Origin: Thermomicrobium roseum DSM 5159
Lineage (GTDB): Bacteria > Chloroflexota > Chloroflexia > Thermomicrobiales > Thermomicrobiaceae
Reading direction: 5' to 3'
DNA: 64,000 nucleotides
Assembly (NCBI RefSeq): GCF_000021685.1
Contig: NC_011959.1
Span: forward strand, 868,001-932,000
The notes under the pieces are model-generated. The model made no database searches and was not told where the DNA came from. It was given only the letters and a program-made list of their open reading frames with translations. The translations under genes were made by a program, and so were the position numbers. Every line of letters starts with the position of its first letter. Position 1 is the first letter of the stretch. Positions 9,433 to 17,333 of the stretch are shown piece by piece.

Positions 9433-9529
9433 GAGGGCGGATCGGGCCCGGTGGCCTGCACGGTCTTCAAAACCGGTGGGCGGGGTGACGAGCCTCGCCG
9501 GTGGGTTCGACTCCCATGCGCCCTCGCCA
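9433..9529 (+). tRNA. selC: tRNA-Sec (selenocysteine), anticodon TCA
   Basis: The anticodon loop CTTCAAA has TCA at 9467-9469. A long variable arm pairs GGCGGGG with CCTCGCC (7 bp, one G-U). The D stem is 6 bp (CGGGCC/GGCCTG). The T arm is GTGGG-TTCGACT-CCCAT. The acceptor GAGGGCGG pairs with GCGCCCTC over seven positions, with a G-G at the eighth, then discriminator G9526 and encoded CCA. The extended acceptor, 6-bp D stem and large variable arm are specific to bacterial tRNA-Sec. Oddities: the eighth acceptor pair is unpaired, and the anticodon stem has either an A-G mismatch or a bulged G. It delivers Sec at UGA with SelB; the sel genes must lie elsewhere. Confidence 0.85.
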
Positions 9530-10285
9530 GCGTCACCCGGGGGTCAGCCAGGGACACGGACCTGTGGGGTAAGAGTGGGGTACACCGGTGTGGCACCCCT
9601 GAAGACCGAACACCCCCGCTAGCCGAGACTCGACCAGCGATATGGTGCACAACACTGGGAGCACCGGTGAGCCTGGCTCTCAATGGTCGAGTCTGGATAC
9701 TGACCCGACGAGTGCCGGAACACCCCGTTTTAACGCTGTCAACGTGCCACCCCAACCGCGACCCGCATCGTACCGGCCCCCTTCCCGTGAGTCAACCGTC
9801 CGCGCCCGAAAATCCCGCTGGTTGTCTCAGCGGAGGCAGGTCGGTCGTGAGCGGATGATCAAGAGTCGACACAGGCAGGCGGGCTGTGCCAGATATCGCC
9901 CCCGTCGATACAGTCGGTCGGTGGAGTTCGGCGGGGGCTGAGGCAGCGTACTTCTTGCCACCCAAGCCGGAGCGACCGACGCTCCGTGCGGATACGACCA
10001 CCACGCGGATGAAATTGGTCACCATCTTCCGGCTGAGCGACTCAGAGTCCCCCAAAGTACCGGACCAGTACGGAACACCACTCGAGGCACCTTTCCAGCA
10101 CGGACGTCGTCAACGGCTCACAGTGAGTACAGCACCGTTCTAGCATCCGAAAGACACACTCTTTCCATCGCACAGGGGTCGATCACCCTTCCGGCCGACC
10201 ATGGCGATCCGGCCCGAACTCAGCTCGATCCCGACACGGTACGCGCATTCTCTCGCAGCTATCCGAAACGCGGTCACTTTAGGGC

Positions 10286-10314
10286 TTGCACGTGATGACG
10301 TCGCGCATTACTAT
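10286..10314 (+). promoter_or_regulatory. Sigma-70-type promoter for the metF-fhs-ligM unit
   Basis: TTGCAC at 10286-10291, a 17-nt spacer and TACTAT at 10309-10314 give a good housekeeping promoter. Transcription would start near 10321, about 100 nt before metF. The leader is G+C-rich; I could not match it to a known riboswitch. Confidence 0.6.
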
Positions 10315-10423
10315 AGCCATGAAGTGAGGCCCGGGAGGTGGAACCGATCACACGGAGATACAGACAGCGCGGAATGTCGGGGATGGCATCTGGTGGTGCC
10401 CACTGTGGTTCGACAGGAAAGGG

Positions 10424-11332
10424 ATGCTTGTAATGACCGATGACGTCCTATCCGAGGCAGCAATCGAAGCAACTCCTGACATATCGTTTTACTGCGCACT
10501 ACTCGAGGAACTCCGCATCGAAGTGCTCCCGACAGTGGAACTCGAGAAAGTCATGGCCACAGTTCCACTGGGATCGACGCTGACCGTGACGAGTTCACCT
10601 GCGCATGGTGTCAAAGGCACTCTGGCCACCGCCCTCGCGTTGCGCCAGCACGGTTATCGGGTCGTCCCCCATCTCGCCGCACGGGCCCTGCGCAGCCACC
10701 AGGAACTCGTGCTCCTCTGGCAGCAGTTCGTCGCCGCCGGTATCGACGAGGTATTCGTCGTTGGCGGTGATCAGACAGAGCCGGCCGGCGAGTTCCCCGA
10801 CTCCCGGACCCTCTTGACTGCGCTCGTCGAGCTCCAACCACGCCCACGCCGTATCGGAATCGCCGCCTATCCGGAAGGACATCCCCACATCCCAGCCGAT
10901 GTGCTCGACGCGGACCTCCTCACCAAGCAAGCCCTCGCCGATTACGCTATTACCCAACTGGTGTTCGATCCCGATGCACTGGTCAGGTGGCTCACGAGAA
11001 TGCGATCGCGCGGCTTCACTCTGCCACTCTATCTCTGTCTACCCGGCACTCTGCGGCTCGATCGCCTTATCCGCATCGGCCTACGCCTCGGCCTGGGAAC
11101 CTCGCTTCGCTACCTCGAAAAGCAACGGGGTCTGGTCGGTCGCCTCCTGACCGGTGGTATCCACTATGATCCGAGTGACCTCTTGGATGAACTCGTCCGG
11201 CGTCCAGCTGCGATTCAGGGAGGGATTGTCGGCATCCATTGGAGCAGTTTCAATGCTCTCGCGAGCGTCGTCGAGTGGGTCGCTGCCAAACGTGCACGAC
11301 TCGGCTGCCCAGGGGAAGGAGTGCAAGCATGA
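10424..11332 (+). CDS. metF: Methylenetetrahydrofolate reductase-like protein
   Basis: 302 residues, close to the usual MetF length of about 290. The TIM-barrel landmarks of the family are visible: SFYCALLEELR near the start, VTSSPAHGVKGTLATALALR, then GYRVVPHLAARALRS and the flavin/folate region GIDEVFVVGGDQTEP, followed by IGIAAYPEGHP and LDADLLTKQALADYAITQLV. It interconverts 5-methyl- and 5,10-methylene-tetrahydrofolate. Context (fhs overlapping by 4 nt, then a LigM-like demethylase) suggests it oxidises methyl-THF made by demethylation rather than supplying methionine synthesis. It starts at ATG 10424 with AGGA five nt upstream; ATG 10433 is also plausible. It is divergent from textbook MetF, so the exact cofactor is unsure. 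Confidence 0.75.
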   Translation: MLVMTDDVLSEAAIEATPDISFYCALLEELRIEVLPTVELEKVMATVPLGSTLTVTSSPAHGVKGTLATALALRQHGYRVVPHLAARALRSHQELVLLWQQFVAAGIDEVFVVGGDQTEPAGEFPDSRTLLTALVELQPRPRRIGIAAYPEGHPHIPADVLDADLLTKQALADYAITQLVFDPDALVRWLTRMRSRGFTLPLYLCLPGTLRLDRLIRIGLRLGLGTSLRYLEKQRGLVGRLLTGGIHYDPSDLLDELVRRPAAIQGGIVGIHWSSFNALASVVEWVAAKRARLGCPGEGVQA

Positions 11333-12984
11333 GCGGAACGCAGCTCATAAAGCTGCGACCGATCAGCGAGATAGCCAATGAACTCGGCCTTTTGCCGGAG
11401 GAAGTCGAGCACTATGGACCCTACAAGGCGAAGATCACGCTCGATGTGCTGGCCCGGCTCGACACTCCGCGGGCACGCTATATCCTGGTCACGGGAATCA
11501 ACCCGACTCCGTTCGGCGAAGGGAAGACGACCGTCTCGGTCGGTCTCGGTCAGGCTTTCGGACGGCTTGGACTCCGCTCCATCGTGACCGTCCGCCAATC
11601 CTCCATGGGCCCCGTCTTCGGAACGAAAGGGGCTGGTGCCGGTGGCGGTGCGGCTCAGCTCCATCCCTTCCCGGACCTCGCCTTGCACTTCACTGGCGAC
11701 CTGCATGCTGTCACGACCGCCCATAACCTGCTCGCGGCCTTGATCGACAATGCACTCTACCATGACACCCTCCCGCTCGATCCCCGTACGATCACCTGGC
11801 CTCGCGTGATCGATCTCAATGACCGCGCACTCCGCCAACTGATCGTCGGACTCGGTGAAACGACTCGCACCGTTCGTGCGACCCGTTTCGACATCACGCC
11901 CGCCTCCGAAGTCATGGCCATCCTCGCCTTAGCACGTGACTATCGCGATCTGCGCCAGCGCCTTGGGCAAATCGTAGTCGGTCGCACCTGGCAAGGACAG
12001 GTTGTCACGGCAGAGGACCTCGGGGGTGCCGGCGCGATGGCTGCCCTGCTCGTCGATGCCCTCAAGCCGAATCTCGTTCAGACGAGCGAGGGGACTGCCG
12101 CCTTCGTACACACCGGGCCCTTTGGCAACATCGCCACTGGCGCGTCATCCGTGGTTGCCGATCTCGTCGCGGTGCGACTGGCCGACGTGGTCGTGACGGA
12201 GGCCGGTTTCGGCACTGATCTGGGAGCCGAGAAGTTCTTCCACCTCAAGTGCCGGGCGAGTGGTTTGGCTCCGCACGCCGCTGTGCTCGTCGCCTCGGTC
12301 CGCGCTCTGAAGGTCCAAGGTGGCAAAAGTGTCCGCGACATCGAGACAGGAGGCGAGGACCTCGCGGCACTCGAGGCGGGCTTGCCGAATCTTTTCAAGC
12401 ATCTTGAGAACCTTCGCACCTTTGGCGTGCCGGCAGTGGTGGCAATCAACCAGTTCCCCACCGACACCCCGCGGGAAATCGAACGCCTCGCCCAGGCGGC
12501 CCGCGAGGCAGGTGCCTGCGACGTCGCCGTGGTCGAAGTGTTTACCTGCGGTGGGGAAGGCGGCCTCGAATTGGCACGGGCCGTGCTCCGCGCTGCCCAG
12601 GAGCCGCCGGCGTTCCGTCCAGTGTACGAACTCGATTGGCCACTGGAACGCAAGGTCGAGGCCGTGGCGCGCACGTTGTACGGGGCGGGAGCCGTCCGCT
12701 TCAGTCCAGCTGCCAAACGGCAACTCGACGACCTCGTGCGGCTCGGCTACGACCGGCTGCCGATCTGTATGGCAAAGACGGCCCAATCACTCAGTGCTGA
12801 TCCGAACCTCCTCGGCCGACCTGAGGACTTCACGGTCGAGGTACGCGAACTGCGCCTCTTCGCTGGGGCGGGCTATATCGTCGTCCTTCTCGGTGATATC
12901 CAGACAATGCCGGGACTCGGTCGTCATCCGCGAGCCGCGCATATCGATATCGACGAGCACGGCAGAATCTTGGGCGTTTCGTAG
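11329..12984 (+). CDS. fhs: Formate--tetrahydrofolate ligase
   Basis: 551 residues, the standard length of monofunctional Fhs. It has LVTGINPTPFGEGKTTVSVG, the nucleotide-binding loop at about residues 53-72, then RQSSMGPVFGTKGAGAGGG and EAGFGTDLGAEKFFHLKCR, all signatures of the enzyme. It makes 10-formyl-THF from formate, THF and ATP, or runs in reverse to conserve ATP while releasing formate. The ATGA overlap with metF implies translational coupling. Beside metF and a THF-dependent demethylase it closes a C1 route from methyl-THF to formate, though a FolD for the two middle steps is not in the window. A 52-nt gap separates it from the ligM-like gene. Confidence 0.95.
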   Translation: MSGTQLIKLRPISEIANELGLLPEEVEHYGPYKAKITLDVLARLDTPRARYILVTGINPTPFGEGKTTVSVGLGQAFGRLGLRSIVTVRQSSMGPVFGTKGAGAGGGAAQLHPFPDLALHFTGDLHAVTTAHNLLAALIDNALYHDTLPLDPRTITWPRVIDLNDRALRQLIVGLGETTRTVRATRFDITPASEVMAILALARDYRDLRQRLGQIVVGRTWQGQVVTAEDLGGAGAMAALLVDALKPNLVQTSEGTAAFVHTGPFGNIATGASSVVADLVAVRLADVVVTEAGFGTDLGAEKFFHLKCRASGLAPHAAVLVASVRALKVQGGKSVRDIETGGEDLAALEAGLPNLFKHLENLRTFGVPAVVAINQFPTDTPREIERLAQAAREAGACDVAVVEVFTCGGEGGLELARAVLRAAQEPPAFRPVYELDWPLERKVEAVARTLYGAGAVRFSPAAKRQLDDLVRLGYDRLPICMAKTAQSLSADPNLLGRPEDFTVEVRELRLFAGAGYIVVLLGDIQTMPGLGRHPRAAHIDIDEHGRILGVS

Positions 12985-13036
12985 AGAGCCGGGACGAGAA
13001 TCAGCCAGTAACGCTCATCAGTGAGAGGAGTGTTCC

Positions 13037-14449
13037 ATGACCAGCGAAACACCGCGCACGCTGCAGGAGGTACTGGAGCGCGCACCGAGCGTGCAGGAGT
13101 TGCTCTACCACAACCCGACCGGCGCCCGGGTCTACCCCGTCGTCCCCCCTGAGTTCACCAACTGGCGGGACGAACAGCACGCCTGGCGGGATACCGTCTG
13201 CCTCTTCGACCTCTCCTACCACATGACGGACCTTTTCCTGCGTGGTCCCGATGCCTTCGCCCTCCTCCGCCAGCTCGGCATCAACTCCTTCGAGGGCTTC
13301 CAGCCCGGGCAGGCCAAGCAGTACGTCCCCGTCTCCCCCGAGGGGTACGTCATCGGCGACGTCATCCTCTTCTACCTGGAGGACGGTACTTTCCAGCTGG
13401 TCGGCCGCCCCTCCGTCCATAACTGGGTCCAGTTCCACGCCGCGACCAGCGGTGCCGCCGTCTCCTTCGAGCGTGACGAGTGGTCGGTCGCCGATCCCCA
13501 CAAGCCGCGCAAGACCTTCCGCTTCCAGATCCAGGGCCCCAACGCCCCCATGCTCCTCGAGAAACTGCTCGGCGGCCCCCCACCCGACCTCCCCTTCTTC
13601 CACTTCACCCGCGTCTCGATCGCCGGCAAGCGCGTCGGCCTCCTCCACCACGGCATGAGCGGGGTGGCCGGCGCTGAGTTCTTCGGCGATTTCGCCGATG
13701 GCCCCGCCGTCAAGGCCGCCATCCTCGAAGCCGGCAAGGAGTTCGGTTTACGGCAAGTTGGCTCGCGCGCCTATGCAACGAACGGGCTCGAATCCGGCTG
13801 GATTCCCAATCCGCTGCCGGCGATCTACACCAGTCCGGCGCTCGAGGCCTACCGGCGGTGGCTCCCCGCGACGGCCTACGAAGCGATCGGCTCGCTGGGT
13901 GGAAGTTTCGTCAGTCCCCGGATCGAAGACTACTACCTGACCCCGTGGGATCTGGGGTATGGTCGCCTGATCAAGTTCGATCACGACTTCGTCGGCCGAG
14001 CCGCCCTCGAGCGGCTCAAGGACCAGCCACACCGCAAGAAGGTGACGCTGGTCTGGGATCCGGACGAGGCCGCGCGCGTCATCAGCAGTCTCGTCACGCG
14101 CCCCAAGGGCCAGCGCTACAAGTACTTCGATCTCCCCTTGGCCCAGTACGCGACTTGGATGTACGACGCCGTCCTCAACGATGCTGGAGAAGTCGTCGGC
14201 TTCTCCATGTGGACTGGCTTCTCCTCGAACGAGGAGCGGGTGCTCTCGCTGGCGACGGTGCGCTCGGAGTATGCCCAGGAGGGGACGCGACTGCGCGTGG
14301 TCTGGGGAGAGCCGAACGGGGGCTCGCGCAAGCCGTCGGTCGAGCGGCACGTGCAGACTGAGGTGTGGGTGACGGTCGGTCCCGCCCCCTACGCGGAACC
14401 AGCCCGCCGCTACCGCGAGCAGGTCGCCCGCGCCCGCCGGTCGAGTTGA
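13037..14449 (+). CDS. ligM: THF-dependent aromatic O-demethylase, LigM-like (GcvT family)
   Basis: 470 residues, matching Sphingobium LigM (about 471) and much longer than GcvT (about 365). Segments I recall from LigM/DesA are present: YPVVPPEFTNWRDEQHAWRD, FDLSYHMTDL, GYVIGDVILFYLE, FRFQIQGPNAP, SRAYATNGLESGWIPNPLPA, GSLGGSFVSPRIEDYY and KFDHDFVGR. LigM moves the methyl of vanillate or 3-O-methylgallate to THF, giving protocatechuate or gallate. The neighbours metF and fhs supply the C1 recycling that metF and ligH supply beside ligM in Sphingobium. A terminator follows. Codons before about 13740 look unusually rich in C-ending triplets compared with the 3' third. DMSP demethylase or other GcvT-like demethylases are alternatives but fit less well. 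Confidence 0.8.
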   Translation: MTSETPRTLQEVLERAPSVQELLYHNPTGARVYPVVPPEFTNWRDEQHAWRDTVCLFDLSYHMTDLFLRGPDAFALLRQLGINSFEGFQPGQAKQYVPVSPEGYVIGDVILFYLEDGTFQLVGRPSVHNWVQFHAATSGAAVSFERDEWSVADPHKPRKTFRFQIQGPNAPMLLEKLLGGPPPDLPFFHFTRVSIAGKRVGLLHHGMSGVAGAEFFGDFADGPAVKAAILEAGKEFGLRQVGSRAYATNGLESGWIPNPLPAIYTSPALEAYRRWLPATAYEAIGSLGGSFVSPRIEDYYLTPWDLGYGRLIKFDHDFVGRAALERLKDQPHRKKVTLVWDPDEAARVISSLVTRPKGQRYKYFDLPLAQYATWMYDAVLNDAGEVVGFSMWTGFSSNEERVLSLATVRSEYAQEGTRLRVVWGEPNGGSRKPSVERHVQTEVWVTVGPAPYAEPARRYREQVARARRSS

Positions 14450-14477
14450 GGCGTTGAGGACGGGCAAGTCACAGAAT

Positions 14478-14512
14478 CCCCTGGGCCGATTCGTGGCCCA
14501 GGGGGCTTTCTT
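14478..14512 (+). terminator. Rho-independent terminator of metF-fhs-ligM
   Basis: A 10-bp perfect stem CCCCTGGGCC / GGCCCAGGGG with a 7-nt loop is followed by GCTTTCTTTCT, 28 nt after the ligM-like stop. Confidence 0.85.
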
Positions 14513-14707
14513 TCTGCCGGAGCGAAGGCAAAAAGCCTCCGTTTCATCCCCGTGGTCTTTGATCGCAGGAGCGCTACCGAATCCATCGGCCGAGCGGGAA
14601 AAAGCGGTCGCTGGTCTGCGCGGGGACTGCATGCTCCTCGGCCGGGCTCCTTTGTCACTCGTACGAGAACGTTTGATCGACGTATGCGTGGAGGGCGGCG
14701 TCCTTAC

Positions 14708-14736
14708 TTGACTCTGTGGGCAAAGCACAGTATACT
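14708..14736 (+). promoter_or_regulatory. Strong sigma-70 promoter for the substrate-binding protein gene
   Basis: TTGACT (14708-14713), exactly 17 nt, then TATACT (14731-14736). The surrounding 150 bp is markedly A+T-rich against the rest of the window. The start site would be near 14743. Confidence 0.75.
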
Positions 14737-15050
14737 GGCTATTGAGTATGTTCGTTGTTTGTTCAGATATGCTGAACGGATACAAATCCGATCTACCATG
14801 TGACCGCTCAGAGAAAATTTTGTTTTAAGTATACATCAACAACAACTCCTAAATTCTGTCATCCCTGGTGACCCATTGAACCATTTGGAACGAAATCATC
14901 TGCCTTCGTGCAATCGAGCTGGCAGTTCGCTCGAAAGGAGGTAGTGCTCTCCTAGAGAGACTGTAGCTGGCGCCCGATGAGTGCACGCCACCATGTTGAG
15001 GCCGAGAGTGTCGGAAGATGCAGTTGAGGAGAACCGTGAGGAGGACGGAA
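14737..15050 (+). other. Long 5' leader (about 300 nt) without an open gene
   Basis: Between the promoter and the lipoprotein start there are about 300 transcribed nt. The first 120 nt are A+T-rich (including AAAATTTTGTTTTAAG near 14815-14830); the rest includes an AAAGGAGG at 14934-14941 that precedes no good frame. I recognise no riboswitch class. It may hold a regulatory RNA structure or a second start site. Confidence 0.4.
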
Positions 15051-16226
15051 ATGGATCGAGCGATGATCACGCGTCGTCATTTCTTCCAAGGATTAATTGG
15101 TGCCAGCACATTCGCCTTCATCGGTTCGTTGCTCTCCGCATGCGGCAGCAACCAAGAACCCACCCGGACTACCGTACCTTCGACGCCGGCGTTCACGCCC
15201 GCAACAGGAACATCACCCAGTCCGACAGCGGTACCATCCCCGACGTCGGCCGCAACACCGACAGCCGTCCCCACCATCAGCCGAACTCGCAAACTCAAGA
15301 TGCGCGTGGCTCTCGCCACTGAAGAAGCTGGTAACTTCATCGCCGTCGAAAAGGGGTTTTTCAAAGATGTCGGGCTCGACGTCGAACTCGTGACGACGCA
15401 AGGCACACCCGGTGAGGTGATTCCACTCGTTGCGGTGGGGCAATTGGACCTGTTCAGCGGCGCAATTCAGGCAGCACTCGTCAATGCACGAACCCAAGGT
15501 GTCGAAGTCACGATCGTAGCCGGTGAGGGAGCATTGCGTCGCGGGAATGTCTTTCACGCCTACGCGGTTACGAAGCAACTCTACGATCAAGGAGTGCGCT
15601 CGGTATCAGACCTACGCGGACGAACGCTCGCGATGCCCAGCGACGCAGGTATCGATCTCCTCGAACTCAAGAAGGTTCTAGAGTCGGGCAGTCTCACGTT
15701 GGACGACGTCAAGTTGCAGTTGATCCGCCTACCGGATATGCCGACCGCCCTTCAGAACGGAGCCGTAGAGGCGGCAGAATTGGTCGAGCCGTACGCAACG
15801 ATTGCCACGAAGCAGCTCGATGCAGCTGTCCCTATTGTTGCCGGTGACGCGATCGTCGACATCGTCGGCGACAACTTTCCGATTTCTGTCATCGTGGTCG
15901 GTCCTCCGATGCTGAAGGATCCAGCACTTTTGGAAGCGTTCCTCGTCGGTTATCTGCGAGGTGCTCGCTACTATCTGCAAGCATTGAAGGACCCTGCGGT
16001 ACGCGCCGAAGTGGTAGCTATCCTCAAGAATCGAACCCCGCTCAAGGACGATAAGCTCTACGAGCAGATGACCTGGCCAGGAGTTTCCGCGGACGGGACA
16101 TTCGACATCGCCAAGCTGGAAGAAGCACAACAGCTCTGGAAGCAGCGCGGAAAGATTCAGCAGACTGTTCCCGTCGACCAGTTGGTCGACTTTCGATTCG
16201 TCACGAACGCGGCTAAGCAGATCTAG
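15051..16226 (+). CDS. ABC transporter substrate-binding lipoprotein, SsuA/ThiY (NMT1-like) family
   Basis: 391 residues. The N-terminus has a twin-arginine motif TRRHFF, a hydrophobic stretch and a lipobox LLSAC with Cys at about 32, so it is probably Tat-exported and lipid-anchored. A Thr/Pro/Ser-rich linker (about 38-80) leads to the binding domain: MRVALATEEAGNFIAVEKGFF, GEVIPLVAVGQLDLF, LRGRTLAMPSDAGIDLLELK. This is the layout of NitT/TauT-type solute receptors for small anions and aromatic or sulfonated compounds. ATG 15051 has GAGGAGG before it. No permease or ATPase gene is adjacent, so the transporter is incomplete here. Position between demethylase and ring-cleavage units suggests an aromatic acid ligand (inference). 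Confidence 0.8.
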   Translation: MDRAMITRRHFFQGLIGASTFAFIGSLLSACGSNQEPTRTTVPSTPAFTPATGTSPSPTAVPSPTSAATPTAVPTISRTRKLKMRVALATEEAGNFIAVEKGFFKDVGLDVELVTTQGTPGEVIPLVAVGQLDLFSGAIQAALVNARTQGVEVTIVAGEGALRRGNVFHAYAVTKQLYDQGVRSVSDLRGRTLAMPSDAGIDLLELKKVLESGSLTLDDVKLQLIRLPDMPTALQNGAVEAAELVEPYATIATKQLDAAVPIVAGDAIVDIVGDNFPISVIVVGPPMLKDPALLEAFLVGYLRGARYYLQALKDPAVRAEVVAILKNRTPLKDDKLYEQMTWPGVSADGTFDIAKLEEAQQLWKQRGKIQQTVPVDQLVDFRFVTNAAKQI

Positions 16227-16238
16227 TCCCGCGCCGGA

Positions 16239-16270
16239 GGAGAGCCCGAGCCCCGAGAATCGGGCTCTCC
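16239..16270 (+). terminator. Hairpin after the substrate-binding protein gene
   Basis: A perfect 11-bp stem GGAGAGCCCGA / TCGGGCTCTCC with a 10-nt loop starts 13 nt after the stop. No T-run follows, so it may terminate weakly or protect the 3' end. Confidence 0.55.
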
Positions 16271-16403
16271 TCACACGTGCTTCATCCGTAAACGATTACC
16301 CTCGTCTGTGTTACACTGTGCACGTCGTGGACGCCATCTTCCTCTTACGCAGTAGGGACCGAAACCGAAAACGTTCTCGACGATCGATGGGAAGGCGCAC
16401 GAA

Positions 16404-17333
16404 ATGGCGACACCGTTACCGATTCCGAGCCAGCGAGCGCGCGAGCTCGTCCGTGGAGCGTACGATCTCCATGTCCACTCCGGTCCAGACGTCATGCCAC
16501 GGCGCATCGACGATATCGCGCTCGCGCAACGATTTCGCGAGGTCGGTCTCGCTGGTTACGTGATCAAGTCGCATTACGTTCCCACTGCCGAGCGAGCTGC
16601 CGTTATCCGCTCGGCCGTTCCGGGTGTTGACGTGCTCGGGTCGATCACGCTCAACCGTGCAGTCGGGGGACTGAACCCGCTCGCAGTGGAGATCGCGGCC
16701 CGGGAAAATGCTCGCTTCGTGTGGTTGCCAACGGTCGATGCGGCGAACGAACGTCGCCACCTTCGCCACGCTGCCCCTGGAAGCAAGCTGCCATACTGGG
16801 CACGACTTCAGCAGGAAATGCGCGAGGCGGGATTCGATGTTCCCCCGGTCGAGGTTGTCGATGACCGAGGCGATATCGTACCGGAACTCCGAGCTGTCCT
16901 GCGCATCATCGCTCGTCATGACCTGGTTCTCGCAACCGGACACCTCGGTCGTGATGAGATTTTCGCCGTCGTCCATGCCGCACGCGAGGAAGGTGTTCGG
17001 CATATTATCGTGACGCATCCGGATTTTCCCTCCCAGGCACTGCCCATCGAGGACCAGATCGCGCTCGCTGAATCGGGAGCCTTTCTCGAGCACTGCTTTA
17101 CCCCATTGTTCAGCGGGAAAGTGCCGTGGGAGACAGCTTTTGCGCATATTCGTGCAGTCGGTGTGCATCGGGTCGTTCTCAGCACCGATCTCGGTCAGCC
17201 GGATAACCCACCGGTCGAGGACGGCCTCGCTCTCTTCGCTGATCGCCTGCTGGAAGCCGGGTTCAGCGAGGAGGAGATCCACATCATGGCAGTGCACAAC
17301 ACAGTGCGGCTCGCCCGAGGGAGGGAAACATGA
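16404..17333 (+). CDS. DUF6282-type metal-dependent hydrolase (amidohydrolase-like)
   Basis: 309 residues. YDLHVHSGPDVMPR near residues 20-33 gives an HxH metal motif (His23, His25) as in amidohydrolase/PHP TIM barrels. Later TGHLGRDE, VTHPDFPSQ and STDLGQPDNPP supply further candidate metal and proton-transfer residues. The closest family I can name is DUF6282; no reaction is established. It is first of four tightly packed genes ending with an extradiol dioxygenase: its stop overlaps the next start by 4 nt. By position it could do a hydrolytic step like the LigI pyrone lactonase of protocatechuate 4,5-cleavage, also a TIM-barrel hydrolase, but this is inference. Confidence 0.65.
   Translation: MATPLPIPSQRARELVRGAYDLHVHSGPDVMPRRIDDIALAQRFREVGLAGYVIKSHYVPTAERAAVIRSAVPGVDVLGSITLNRAVGGLNPLAVEIAARENARFVWLPTVDAANERRHLRHAAPGSKLPYWARLQQEMREAGFDVPPVEVVDDRGDIVPELRAVLRIIARHDLVLATGHLGRDEIFAVVHAAREEGVRHIIVTHPDFPSQALPIEDQIALAESGAFLEHCFTPLFSGKVPWETAFAHIRAVGVHRVVLSTDLGQPDNPPVEDGLALFADRLLEAGFSEEEIHIMAVHNTVRLARGRET

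Larger units (their letters stand above)
8965..10285. other. Protein-gene-free stretch around tRNA-Sec, 1.3 kb
   Basis: Apart from the tRNA-Sec at 9433-9529, a hairpin at 9044-9068 and the promoter at its right end, I see nothing supported. Open frames in it lack ribosome-binding sites and motifs. No selA, selB, selD or selenoprotein gene is present here. Confidence 0.55.

Noticed and set aside
10321..10423. Possible riboswitch (SAM or THF) in the metF leader
   Set aside because: The leader is the right length, but I could not match any conserved core of those classes.
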